Shown: piece by piece, positions 23,315-35,072 of the stretch | Position numbering within the stretch: position 1 is the stretch's first letter | How the letters are laid out: each line of letters opens with the position of its first letter | NCBI GenBank assembly: GCA_001972305.1 | Contig: BDDD01000059.1 | Location: 259,903 to 323,902, forward strand | DNA length: 64,000 nt | Direction: 5' to 3' | DNA from: Cephalotus follicularis | Lineage: Eukaryota > Streptophyta > Magnoliopsida > Oxalidales > Cephalotaceae | Translations under genes and position numbers: made by a program | Notes under the pieces: model-generated | What the model was told of the DNA's origin: nothing | Database searches by the model: none | Seen by the model: only the letters and a program-made list of their open reading frames with translations

Positions 23315-26231
23315 TGTGACATCCGTGTCCCAGTAGTCTGTGTCTGTTAGCCTACGTGGCCTTCTGTCTGTCTGTCTAGCTGTCAGTCTATTTTTTTGGC
23401 TCTTATGACATATGCATCACGTCATTAATAAAATTTTTACTAATGTGATTTCATTATGATGATATTTCTGCGTAACAAATAAGTTTTCTCTGTTGTAAAA
23501 TTAAATGATGTTTTACTGAAACTGCTGCTAAATTCAGAAAGTAAGCCAAGTGGTATATCCTAAACATCCAATTTCTGTCCGTATCAGTTTAATTCATGAC
23601 AAAATCAGTCCGTTTTGATTAAATATATATGGAAAATGCCAAAAATGCTCTCCTTTTTCCTTTCTCTCTCTCTCCCCCCGATTTTCTCTCTCCTCTCTCC
23701 CGTTCTCTCTCTCTCTGCTCCCTTTGCCACCGGCGTCACTGCCGAACCGACACCGATGAAGGTACTGATGTGACCACCGCGTCCTCCTGAGTGCACTAGA
23801 CCCCACCATCGCGCCGGCAAACGGCCATCGTGCGCGTGCGAAGCTCTTCTCTCTCTCCTCATCTGTTTTGCGTCGAACCGCTATCTCCGGTGACCATCAC
23901 GGCAAGGCAAGCCCAGATTCGGCATCCTAGCATCATGGTGCTTCGAGCGCGACCAACCTCGACCCTTGACGACGCTGACAGCGCAGATCGGCGGCAAAGG
24001 CAGCAGCGGTCATTGCCCCCATTCCGGCCAGATGCGGCGGCGTTGTGGCCAATGCACCCCAGATCCGTGATCTCCATCCTCCGGTACACCAGATTCGGCC
24101 TTTTCTGCTGCTGACCAGCGACCGCGTATGGATGACACGCGCCGACAACCTCCGATAAAGTGTTCATACTCGTCCAGCTTTCTGATTCCGTTTTCCGCGT
24201 AGGCGTGATCAGGTCCAGTTCCCCTGTGGGTTTCCTGCTCTGTGCTCATTCCGTTTGATTTCGGTAAACTTTGAACTTTCATCGGTTAGTTCTGTTTTCT
24301 GTTGAATTCTGTATTTCTGTATCTGTTTCTGTTGTATAATGAACTTTAATTGTGTAATCGATTCGAAATTGGATAACCTGGACAACCACTTGGACTTGCT
24401 TTAATGATTTTTGAAATGGTGTTTAAATCGAAGGTTTAAACGATGTTTTAATAATTAGACTTCTGTTTCTATTGACCGTATGGGTCGTTATAGTTTTCTG
24501 ACATCTGCATGCATTTCATCGCATAAAGCATTTCATGTCTTAATACGTGTTTGAGTTCTGTTTGATTGTCGAGTCTGGTCTGATATGTATATGTCTGTCT
24601 GTTTGTTTGTCTGTTGGCAGAGGATCATGCCTTTGAGGTCGGTCATGGAGGCGACCAGTCGTGGGACTTGCTCGTCTGTTCTGTGAGTGGAACGCCTTTG
24701 TTTAACCTTTTTACTCTGAAATGCTTTTAAATGTTTTGAATGTTTAAGCGTGTTCACTTATTTAATTCTGTATCTGAGTGAACTTTGTTTTAGTTCATTT
24801 CTGAAATCTGTTTAAGTTTTTAATATCTGAAACTTTCTTTTAATGTTTTCAAATGCTCGCATGGTTATAGTCTTACTATGACACTATTTTCAGCTATATC
24901 TGTAAATGATAAGGAAAATGATTTCTGTATCTATTTAAATCTATTTTAACTCTGTTTTGACGGCTCTACTGATTTCTGTATCTGTTTAAAGTCTATTTTG
25001 AGGAAATGAGATTCTGAAATCTGAAATATGTTAAATATGTTTAGATGCGTGGTGATCTCGACATTGTATTAGTTACTTATCTGATGCCCATGAGAGGCAT
25101 TGTCTGCACGTGTATGACTTTCTGTTTTGATGCTTTGATACGACGGTATCATTGCCTTTCTGTTCTGCTGGATGTTCGGCTCGATGGGGCCCAAGCGTCA
25201 ACCTTACTTAGTAGACCCCTTGCATCTTTATATATTTTATCTGTTTAAACTCTGTTAATTATTATATATATATGAAATTCTGATGATTTGAATCTGTTTG
25301 AAAGAAATGATCTGGTTTTCTGATCTGGTTTTCTGCTGATTTCTGGAAACATTGGTTTTATAAATCAGTTTTGAATTTATATTCTGTTAAAGTTGTTTTA
25401 ATCTATTTTAGAAATCAGATTCTGGATTTTGTTTCTGTTTCTGAAATTCGGTTTCAGTTGTTTTATATTTCTATTACATCTTTTCTGCAAAGATATTTAT
25501 AATTGCGAGCAAAACTCTGCTGAGTCTTTTTGTTCCATCTCACTAGTCCTGTTGACTAACCCCCTCATCTGTTTTTTGTTTTTAGTTCTGACAGGTTAGT
25601 CTGCTGAACTCTGTCAGCTGGAGTCAGTCTATCTGTTGAGGTGAGACCACAAGGGCATGCTTACCAGAGTCAACATATGCATACCATCACTACATCAACA
25701 TTTTAAATTCTGTATTATTTATGTTTTATATAAATGTTTTGGTTTCGTTCAGAAGGGCTGAGCCCACTTTATAAAGTGTTTTAAATGCTTAATGAGTTTA
25801 TCTGTTTTCTATATTGTTTATATTTAAAATTTTATTTCGTTGATGGACTGAGTCCGATAAATAGTTTTCTGTTTCTGATTAGATGCGCGGAGCCCTAGTA
25901 TTGTTTTGTTTTGATATATATTTTAAAATTCCTCCTACGAGAGTGTGATCTGCTGAGGGCTGAACCCATTTTATAAACTGTTTTTTTCTTTACATGGGGT
26001 ATAGTCCAATAAACGAATACTACATGCCCGATTTTCGTAAAAATTTAAGAGTTAGAATTATTTTCAAGTTTTTCAAGAAACTTTTCTGTTTTCTTTATGT
26101 TTTGAAGAAATTTGCCTGCTTATGCATTTCTGAAACTCTGATCTACTGAACCTATGATGTGAGTCTCTGATGGGAGACTTAGCCTGGGAGTGGGCGCGAC
26201 AGATTCCGGCGAGCTGGGTCCGGGCGTGTCA
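23315..26231 (+). mobile_element. Long solo LTR (Tekay/Del-like Ty3/gypsy) inside gag
   Basis: The ends are TGTGACATCCGTGTCCC and GGTCCGGGCGTGTCA, forming short imperfect inverted repeats. Flanks are TTAGG (23310-23314) and TTATG (26232-26236). If the 2917 bp and one target copy are removed, the interrupted gag reads on in frame (GVAT then PKSE), which fixes both ends. There is a CT-rich stretch at 23660-23720 and no retroelement protein. The long LTR and its ends suit the Tekay/Del chromoviruses. Short ORFs at 23594-24282 have no recognisable domain. Confidence 0.75.
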
Positions 26232-26419
26232 TTATGGGTAGCCACCCCTTCTATAGTTTTAGTGGGAACTTTGGGACCATTAACTATAATGTTCCATAAT
26301 TGGTAGTCTAGTGATTGAATGAATATAGTTATTTTGGTTTTCCAAAAGCTATAATTGTTCCAATCAAAGTAGGGAGGTCTAGTTATTGAAGAACCTTCAA
26401 CCCCCATGTTGAGATTCAT
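26232..26419 (-). pseudogene. Sirevirus-type gag N terminus
   Basis: It starts MNLNMGVEGSSITRPPYFD and is clearly homologous to the intact gag at 16149. It is cut at GVAT by the solo LTR. The rest of the gene continues at 23314. Confidence 0.8.
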
Positions 26420-26488
26420 TGAGGTTACCCTGGATCTTTATATCTTTAACAATTAAGAATAATAAGATAACTTAGCTCTAATACCAAT

Positions 26489-27337
26489 TGAAGGTCCAAT
26501 AGGGCAACCCAAAAGGGGCGGTGAATTGGGTTCTTAGGCAAAATTGAAACCTTTTCGAATTAGGCACAACAAATAACAATGCAATTTAATAAAGCACAGA
26601 CAAATGAATAAACACGATATGCAGTAAATAAGAGAGTGAGGGTTAGAAGATTTTGCAAACACGGTTTAGAGTGGTTTGGTCAAACTCTTGCCTACGTCCA
26701 CTTTCTCAAGACCTCTTGAGATTCCACTAGTATTCAACCTTGAATACAATCTCTGAATTACTTTACAGGAACAATTCGGTGCACCTTACACTTTTCTATG
26801 ATTGAACTCAATCACAACACCTTGGGTTCACTCCCCATGATAATCACACATTGGGTTCACTCTCCTTGATTATCACACTTTGGGTTCACTTCCCTTTTAC
26901 AATCAAACTAATACAATGTTGATTAGTGATCTTGTATAACCTCTCTAAGGTTGGATATAGAATGAATAAGCTCACAACAATTCAAGATAACACTTGCTGA
27001 TAACAACTATAAAGCTCTTGAATTTGATAGAATCTTGATATGAGAAATTGTAGTGTTGTGTTAGTTGTTCTGTGTTCAGTTCGTTGTTCTTCTGTTGTTG
27101 ATCCAAGCCTCCTATTTATAGTATTTCTGCAGGATATAGCCGTTGGAGATAATAGAGAGCCGTTGGAGACATTTTGGAAAGTTTTTCCATTGATTCAGCA
27201 TTGATAAGATTTGATCGCAATCTACTGATATGTTATCATTGTGCCTTAATTTTAGTGTCCCCGTTTAAAGCTTCGTCGGTTTGGCATTGCATCTCTGCGT
27301 TCAGTAAAGCATTTGACATTTCATCTCTAGCGATTAG
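26489..27337 (-). repeat. 5' LTR of the Sirevirus element, truncated
   Basis: It aligns with 19496-20320 of the left LTR, including the AGTGGTTTGG and CACTTTGGGTTCACT blocks. It ends before the 25-bp array at a junction near 27337. Confidence 0.78.
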
Positions 27338-30300
27338 TTGTTAGATAGGGGTGCCCCTGCAAGCCAGGAGGTGGCTGCATCCATGTGTATTTTACATATG
27401 ATACACTATTTGGTGAATCGATTGAGCTTGAGGGTAGACTAGCACACTACCTGGATCAAAGCAGTAAACTCCCAAGCACAGGCAGTGGCTGGAATGGCGC
27501 ATGGCGTGTAGATTTCCATGGGAGATTGGGCAGGAAAAATTGATCTTATGGTGGTTCCATTAGACGATTTTGATTTGATCTTGGGCAATAACTTCTTTAT
27601 ATCTGAGAAGGTAATTCTGATGCCTCACTTATGTGGTTTATTTATCATGAATGAGAAGAGTCCCTATTTTGTGGGAGGACTTAATGTGGCAACGGCTAAG
27701 TCACAAGGAGATAAAGGCAAGGCGGAGACACTATCTGCCATGCAATTGGCCCGAGGATTGAAGAAAGGCCAAATGACGTACCTCGCATCGTTGGTGGAGG
27801 TAAAATCTGAGGAGGCTGTGTCAGCTCCTACCGAAGTTGTTGGATTGCTTGATGAATTCAGGGACGTGATGCCATTGGAGTTGCCCGATGGGCTGCCACC
27901 AAGGCGCGGAGTGGATCATAAAATTGAGCTTATTCCAGGCTCAAAGGCTCTTGCGAAAGCCCCATATCGTATATCCTCGAAAGAGTTGATGGAGTTGCAG
28001 AAACAGCTGAATGAGTTAGTTGTTGCTGGCACAATACAACCATCAAAGGCGCTTTATGGTGCCCCAATGCTGTTTCAGGAGAAGCAGGACAAGTCCATGC
28101 GATTATGTGTCGACTACCAGGGTTTGAACAAGGTAACTATCAAAAACAAATATCCAGTGCCTTTGATCTCGGATTTGTTTGATAGGTTGGCAAGGGCAGT
28201 ATACTTTACAAAGTTGGACCTGCGGTCGGGGTACTGGCAGGTTAGAATCGCAGCGAGAGATGAGCCCAAAACAACAATGGTGACACGATACGGTGGCTAT
28301 GAATTTCTAGTCATGCAATTCGGCTTGACTAACGTACTAGCCACTTTTTGTAATTTAATGAATGATGTATTTCATGAATTTTTGGACAATTTTGTGGTAG
28401 TATACTTGGATGATATTGTAGTATACAGTGAGACGCTTGAGGATCATTTGGTGAACCTCAAATTGGTTTTCTCTCGGTTGATAGAGCATGCTCTTTATGT
28501 AAAGAAGGAGAAATGCGAGTTTTTCCAGAAGGAAATTAAGTTCCATGGGCACAGTGTGGGTGGTGGCGAGGTAAAGATGGATCGGCGCAAGGTGCAGACA
28601 ATTGCGGATTGACCTGTTCCCACAAAAATAGCAAAGTTGCGGAGTTTTCTTGGCTTGGCCAACTATTACCGGAAGTTCATTGCGGGATATTCAAAGAAGG
28701 TAGCATGCTTAACAGATTTGTTGAAGAAAGACAGGGCCTGGCAGTGGACAGACACGTGCCAGGTTGCATTTACAAAGGTGAGAGATGCTATCATTTCGGA
28801 GCCTGTTTTGAAACTACCCAACTTTGAGAACCCCTCCGAAGTACACACGGACGCATCGGACAAGGCTGTGGGCGAAGTCCTAGTCCAGGAGGGGCATCCA
28901 GTGGCTTTCGAGAGTTGGAAGCTTAAAGAAGCGGAGCAAAAATATTCAGCACATGAGAAAGAAATGCTAGCTGAAATAAACACTCTTGCAATATACAAGA
29001 GGGGGGGTGAATTGAATATTGATGTAAATATCGAGAATTTTAAAAACTTTAAAAGTAAAGAGTCAAGGGAAAGAAAAACTTCTCCGAATTTAGAGTGGTT
29101 CAGCTAACTCTTGCCTACGTCCACTTTTCCCAAGGGAGCTCCTTGAGTTTCCACTATCTCGAATTGATTAAGGCAGCAATTCGTTACACCTTACAATTTC
29201 GTGATTGACCTCAATCACAAGACCTTGACCTCAAGATCTTAGAGGATTCTCCTCTTTTACAAAGTGTTTACAAGTAATTGTGAAAGTGTTTACAAGATAA
29301 CCTCTCAAATAGGTTTGATATGGCTAATACAGATCACAAAGTGAAACACTCAGAAAAACTCAAAAGATAAAGCTTAGAAGCCTTTTAGAACACTATAGAG
29401 CACTTTGAGCTTTTTGGCAATAGAATGCTTGAATATGATATCTCTCTTGATGTTGTGTAATTGATGTGAATTATTCTAAATTGTTGTTGTTCTTCTAAGG
29501 TTTGAGTCTTCCTTTTATAGGCAGAAAAGATTTGTAGCCGTTGCATAATTCATGGAAGCTTTTGATTTTAAAATGTGTTAATGCAACTTTGAATATTTGT
29601 CTCTGCTGATATAAAGACGTCGATGTCTTTGGAAAGGCGTGGATGTCTTTGGTAGTTGCTAGCCGTTGGAAGTGCGTTTACTAGCCGTTCCATGTTTCCC
29701 GGGTCAATCCATTTAAAAAGACGTCGATGTCTTTTTAAAGGCGTCGATGTCATTTCTGGGAAATCTCCAGGCATTTGAATCTTTGAGCATCACATCGACT
29801 TCTTCTGTAGGGGTCGATGTCTTTTATGGGTTTTCCAGATTGGTGTAGAAAGACGTCGATGTCTTTGTTAAGGGGTTGATGTCTTTGCATGGACGTCGAT
29901 GTCTTCTCAAACAAGCATCGATGTCATCACTCGAAATTGTCCTGTAACTTTGGCACCTCAAGACGTCGATGTCTTCTTGATAGGGATCGATGTCTTCTGT
30001 ATGGACGTCGATGTCTTTGCTTGTAGGGATCGATGTCTTCACTAAAATTTGACCTGTAACTTCTGGCACTAAAGACATCGATGTCTTCTTTAAAGGGATC
30101 GATGTCTTTTGTACGGACGTCGATGTCTTTTGCTTGAAGGTCGATGTCTTTGCCCTGCAGATGAATTTTTGCCTTTTGTACAACTTTGTAACATCTTGCA
30201 CATCAAGTAAACTTGTTAAATGCAAATATGTTATTATCAAAACTAGGATTGAGACTAAATCGTCAACACTAGCGGTGGTGCATTGCTTGCGGGTTTGGAG

Positions 30301-31105
30301 GGTTTACTTGCTTGGCACCAGGTTTGTTGTTAAAACTGATAATGTGGCTAACACTTTCTTTAAAACCCAAAAGAAATCATCTGCCAGGCAGGCGCGTTGG
30401 CAGGAGTTCCTTGCCGAATATGACTTTGAATGGGAGCACAAACCAGGGAGGCACAACCAGGTGGCAGACGCTCTCAGTCAGAAAGATGTTTTAGAAATTG
30501 TTGCGGTAATTTCTCATGTTGAATCAGACTTTGTGGACAAGGTCAGGAACATTGCTAACTCTGATGCAAATTATGTAAAAATAGCACAACAGGTATAGGA
30601 GGGCCTGGTGCACAGATACTGGCTGGAGTCAGGCTTACTTTATGCAAGAGGAGACAGGCTATTTATTCCAAGTGGTGATGGATTGAGGCAACAATTGTTG
30701 CGAGAGACGCATGATTCACAATGGGCAGGACATCCCGGAGTACAGAGGATGCATGCGCTCCTGGCCAGGAGCTTTATTTGGATGAAAATGGAGGAGGACA
30801 TTGAAGCTTATGTGAAGTCTTGCCTAGTGTGCCAGCAAGACAAGGTCGAGAGCTAGAAAGAAGCAAGCCTGTTGCAACCTTTGCCCATTCCGGAGAAACC
30901 ATGGGCATTGGTATCGATGGATTTCGTGGGCGGATTCCCTAAGGTACAACAGTTTTTTCGGTCATGGTAGTGGTTAATAGATTTTCCAAATATGCAGTGT
31001 TTCTGGCGGCTCCAAAGGTGTGCACAACTGAGGTGGCAGCTAACCTTTTCTATCGAAATATAGTGAAAAATTTCAGGGTGCCAGCATACATAGTGAGCAA
31101 TGTAA
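27338..31105 (+). pseudogene. Chromovirus-type Ty3/gypsy pol fragment: protease, RT, RNase H, integrase
   Basis: The protease end reads PLDDFDLILGNNFF near 27560. The RT follows in a 364-residue open piece (27518-28612), with the signatures LPDGLPPRRGVDHKIEL, LDLRSGYWQVRI and catalytic YLDDIVVYS near 28410. A stop at 28610 breaks the frame. RNase H begins at 28637 ([17 protein letters not shown]) and is split at 28971 by a solo LTR, continuing at 30274. The integrase zinc region (HPGVQRM, CLVCQQDK) lies at 30700-30835. Integrase core text ends abruptly near 31105 just after AYIVSN, where the catalytic Asp would be expected next. No gag, LTR or primer site belonging to it is seen. The lineage may be Galadriel-like, but that is a guess. 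Confidence 0.82.
28972..30268 (-). mobile_element. Solo LTR, Sirevirus-type copia, minus orientation, in RNase H
   Basis: This 1297-bp sequence runs TGAAATAAACAC to CGTCAACA and has perfect CTAGC repeats (28967-28971 and 30269-30273). Removing it restores EKEMLA-VVHCL in RNase H. At 29612-30152 it carries about eighteen variants of GACGTCGATGTCTT, many in pairs, including the perfect palindrome AAGACATCGATGTCTT. Confidence 0.85.
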
Positions 31106-33900
31106 AGTACGCTCACACACAATTACAGGAAATCTCCCAACCTTTATTTACTCCACCGAAAATATACAAAGGAATTACAAGCACTCAGCTATTGCCTTAG
31201 AGAATTCTCACATGACTTGGCGCAGCTGCTACCAAGTCTATTTATAGTGCACACACCTACACTATTTGCAGTTAACACCATTGTGCTCCATGGACTTCAT
31301 TTCTTCACCCATGGAAATAACTCCTCTATCTGATTCTTGACTTGCAACAGCCTCACTATAAGTCATTGAATCAACTACCTTCCCAATATCAAAACCAGTC
31401 TCACCTAAATACCCAACATAGTCATTGGCAAGTGCATGTCATCTCTCTCTTTGTGAACGCCTAATGGGTAAATTTTGAACTGGCTACACTTGTTGAACTT
31501 GTGGAGGAGCAATAGCAGGATGTTTTACCATTTGTTGACGATCAACATCCATTCCTACTCTACCAACTAGCTCATGTATAACTCTCTCAAGTAAAACAGT
31601 AATAGGTACCACAATTTGCTCCTTTTTGAGAGGCACAGTTTGATCACAAACATAATCACAATCACCCAGATCATACTTTAGAAATTTTGCAATAATTGAC
31701 TCAACAATCCTAATGTCAGAAGTAGGACAGTAAAACCTATAGCTCTTAGAGGCCTCTGGGTAACCAATGAAAAAATAACGTGTGGTATTAGGGTCTAACT
31801 TTCTATCTGAAGGATAATAAAGTCTCACCTCAGCTAGACAACCCCAAACATGAAAATGGTTTAAACTAGGTTTCTTTCCTACTCACAACTCAAAAGGTGT
31901 TTTAGGAATAGCTTTACTGGCACTCTATTCAAAATATACAAAGTTGTTTTAAGAGCTTCATCCCAAAGAGACTCAGGTAAATTTGTTTGACTCCTCATGG
32001 ATCTAACCATATCTTTAAGGGTGCGATTACGACGCTCAGCCACACCATTCTATTCAGGGGTACCAGGCATTATGTATTGTGCAACTATAACACAACTTTC
32101 TAGATATTTAGCAAAAGGACCTTTAGACTGACTAACATCAGTATGTTTATCATAATATTCAATACCACAGTCAAACCTAACAATTTTAATGACTTTCCCA
32201 AGCTGCTTTTCAACTTTAGTTTTAAAAACTTTAAATTTATCAAGTCTCTCAGATTTATTATTAATAAGATAAATATAACCAAATCGTGAGTGATCATCTA
32301 TGAAATTGACAAAAAAATATTTTTCCACACAAAGTAGGAGATAAAGAACCATTAATGTCAGTGTGTATAAAATCTAAAAGTTCAGTGCTAAGTGTAGCAC
32401 CTTTCCTTTTGGTTTTTGTCAATTTTCTCCTAATATAGTCAACGCATGTGTCAAAATCTCCAAAGTCTAAAGGAGGAAGAATTTCAGTGTCAATCAATCT
32501 TTTAATTCTTTCTTTGGAGATTTGACATAATCTTTTATGTCACAAATTTAATGATTTTTCTTTAATCAATATTCTTTTTGTGCCAACACTTTCAACATTC
32601 ATTGAAAATTCATTAGAATATAAATTTAATGCGTATAAACCATCACACAAGGAACAATCACCAACCAAACAAGAATTAAAGAAACGTTCAACTTTTTTAT
32701 TACCAAAATTAAGAAAATAACCAGACTCATCAAGTTTAGACACTGACACCAAATTTCGTCTCATAGAAGTGTTCTCTAAAATGAGATTTATTCCAGACTG
32801 AAAAGACGAAGACAATTTCTATGAACTTGACTTCGACTCTAACTCCATTGCCAACGAACACATTAACTTCACCTTCACTTGGCTTGCGTTTGTTTATGAA
32901 CCTGCAAAAGAATTAGCCATATGAGTGGATGTTCCACTATCAAGCCACTATGAATCTGGTGGAACATCTACTAAAGAGGATTCAAAACAAACTAGGGCAA
33001 GTGAGTTACCTTTTCCTTTGTTATTGTTTTTCTCAAGCCAAGACTTGTACTTAAGACAATCACGTTTTCTATGACCACTCAACTTGCAAAACCAACAGCT
33101 TTCATCTTTCTTTTATAGTAGCATTGTGATGAAGGTTATGAGCATGACTAGGTTTTTCTTGATTTTGTTGACCTTTATTATTTTTATTAAACCTAATGTT
33201 TTTGTGGTGATGACTGTTACCCTTACTATTTTGACCCCTATAATAATACAGCTGATACATTATATTCACCCTCTCCCCTTTTTCCCTCTTGTACATCTCT
33301 TCCTATTGGACACACACATAAATGAGTTGGTTGACAGTCCATGAGTCCTTTTTGGTATTATAGGTAGTTTTCAAGTGACTGAAATGAATAGGAATAGAAT
33401 TAATGGATTGGTGGACAAGAAAAGTGTCATCAATGGTTACTTTGAGGTTTGTCAGCTTATTGGCAATTTCTTGCATTTCCATAATATAGGCCCTAACATC
33501 ACTTTCCCCATCATACCTCATAGTAGATAGTTTTTTCATCAGTTCCCCAGTTTCAACCTTTTCAGATTCTAGGATTCATTGTCCTATGACATCTAGGAAT
33601 TTCTTAGCATTGGTTTCAGTAGGCACAACACCCAGGAACCCTTCAGAAATAGACTCTTCATAATCATAATGCTCAGTGTATTTGCTCTTTCCCACTTCTG
33701 ATAAGCGATTTTCTGCTCCTGAGTACTTTCATCAGTAGGCTTAGCAACTTATTTTCAGTTAAGGCTACATCCAGATCAGCAGGGTCTAGGGCTAATTCAA
33801 CATCATTTGTCCATCTCTTAAAGTTATCCACATTCAAGGTCTCAATGGTGCAAATTTAATTATCAACACCAACATTGCTAACAGCTAAAAACAAAAGTGC
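31106..33900 (-). pseudogene. Ty1/copia gag-integrase debris, minus strand
   Basis: Read from right to left it shows copia gag (HFSHLKTTYNTKKDSW, 33303-33539), a CCHC knuckle (CWFCKLSGHRKRDC near 33090), pre-integrase text (RKLTKTKRKGATLSTELLDF, 32294-32497), integrase core (FIDDHSRFGYIYL, 32050-32352) and the integrase end (TTRYFFIGYPEASKSYRFYC, 31484-31828). The first codons of RT (ending near EEMKSMEHNGV, about 31270) follow, with many stops and shifts. The rest of RT and RNase H are missing. A TATA-like CTATAAATAGA on the minus strand near 31240 suggests that 31106-31270 is LTR debris. Confidence 0.78.
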
Positions 33901-34411
33901 AATTCAATTTAATTAAACATAGGTAATAATAAAATCATAAGAATATACTAATATGAGAGAAACTTTATAACATTATTCTCAGGAATCCAAAGTACATCAT
34001 TATACAATCACCTTCGGGTACTATACAATCACATTTGGGCAGAATGCATAGCAAATAGTATAAACCTCCTACACAGCTAATCAGTAAGAATGACTCCAAA
34101 GAAATCGAACATTTTTGGACAGATCAAAATCCCTTAAGGGCCAATAATTTAAACCCTTTAATGAAAACCACACTTCCCTAAAATTGTTACATATGACAGT
34201 CATATTTGGACAGAAAATTATATGTAACAATCCTAAAAAAGCCAAAATCATCCCAGAATTCTTATAAAAAAACTATGACTACCCCACTTTGACGGTACCT
34301 TCCATATACAACTACAAGCTTTCCAACTCAAACAAATCTATAACTTTATACAACACATATTACGTTTTAATAACAACCCTAAATTTAATATGCATACGAC
34401 TCTGAAAACAA
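33901..34411. other. Unassigned sequence between copia debris and Tat LTR
   Basis: I see no ORF with a recognisable domain. It may be copia LTR or leader sequence, or the original flank of the Tat insertion. It does not match the outer copia LTR at 18914-19423. Confidence 0.3.
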
Positions 34412-35027
34412 AATGACTATCGGAGAGAAGGACAACATCTGTCCCCCAAGGGAATGATAGCATGGCCTATGGGTCTTGTCATCAATTAAGGGAAAGGTCT
34501 CCCAAACAGTCTAACACGCCACATAGGCCATCAAGCCAATCTCGCACGCCCGCGCAGCCACACAGATAGGCTGACACCCCATCACATCATTGTGAGGAAA
34601 GAGACTAACAAGCCGCCACAGCCCTCCAATCCATTAATGGGCTTGCGGCTATGCACACCAAAGGGGGAGGAGACCAAGGGAAATGTCAGGGCCACTGACG
34701 TCCTCTCCCTAGGGGCAGCCAACTCCCGATTGGACACTCATCAATCACAGACGTTCCTATAAATATCAGTTCAACAGTCAATACAAAGGTCAGCCATTTC
34801 TTCTAGCACACAAAAGAACCTTAATACTCTCTGTACAACTGCTAACTTGAGCGTCGGAGTGTCCCCGGGAGAACAACCTCCTGGACCTTCTACCTTTCTC
34901 TCTTGCTTGTGCAGGGATCATCAACCATCACACAGTATCCTTTCTCTGACAGATTCTAGCATTTCCTCTAAACAAATCAAGCCCTTACACGTGGGGTACT
35001 GTTGGCGGAAGGATTTCTGCATCAACA
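34412..35027 (+). repeat. 5' LTR of the second Tat element
   Basis: It is homologous to the reversed LTR at 47022-47565 over most of its length, for example around GGAAATG-CAG-GCCACTGAC. It has a TATA box CTATAAATAT at 34757-34767 and ends ATCAACA at 35027, followed by the primer site TTGGCGCCGTCTGTGGGAAA. About the first 45 bases of the LTR are not recognisable. Confidence 0.75.
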
Positions 35028-35072
35028 GTTGGCGCCGTCTGTGGGAAACGTAGCGAAAAGTCATCTAGAATC

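Larger units (their letters stand above)
19496..27337 (-). mobile_element. Sirevirus-type copia element, minus strand, deleted and interrupted
   Basis: It has a left LTR (19496-21358, 1863 bp) and a right LTR (26489-27337, cut short), both starting TGAAG[AG]TCCAATAGGGC on the plus strand. Between them are a C-terminal RNase H piece, a broken gag and a primer site (ATTGGTATTAGAG read on the minus strand, about 26476-26488). Most of pol (protease, integrase, RT) is missing around 21880-22100. A solo LTR sits in gag at 23315-26231. The right LTR runs straight into chromovirus-type pol near 27337, so the right target repeat is lost. Confidence 0.8.

Noticed and set aside
23594-24282. Cluster of GC-rich ORFs on both strands within the solo LTR
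   Set aside because: They overlap each other in several frames, contain a CT repeat and show no domain. They are an effect of local GC content.
24533-25248. Short ORFs in the TCTGTTT-rich right half of the solo LTR
   Set aside because: The sequence is of low complexity and no homologous protein is recognised.
23310-26236. Possibility that 23315-26231 is a host gene with its promoter
   Set aside because: Exact LTR-like ends, a near-perfect target repeat and a restored gag frame explain it as a solo LTR.
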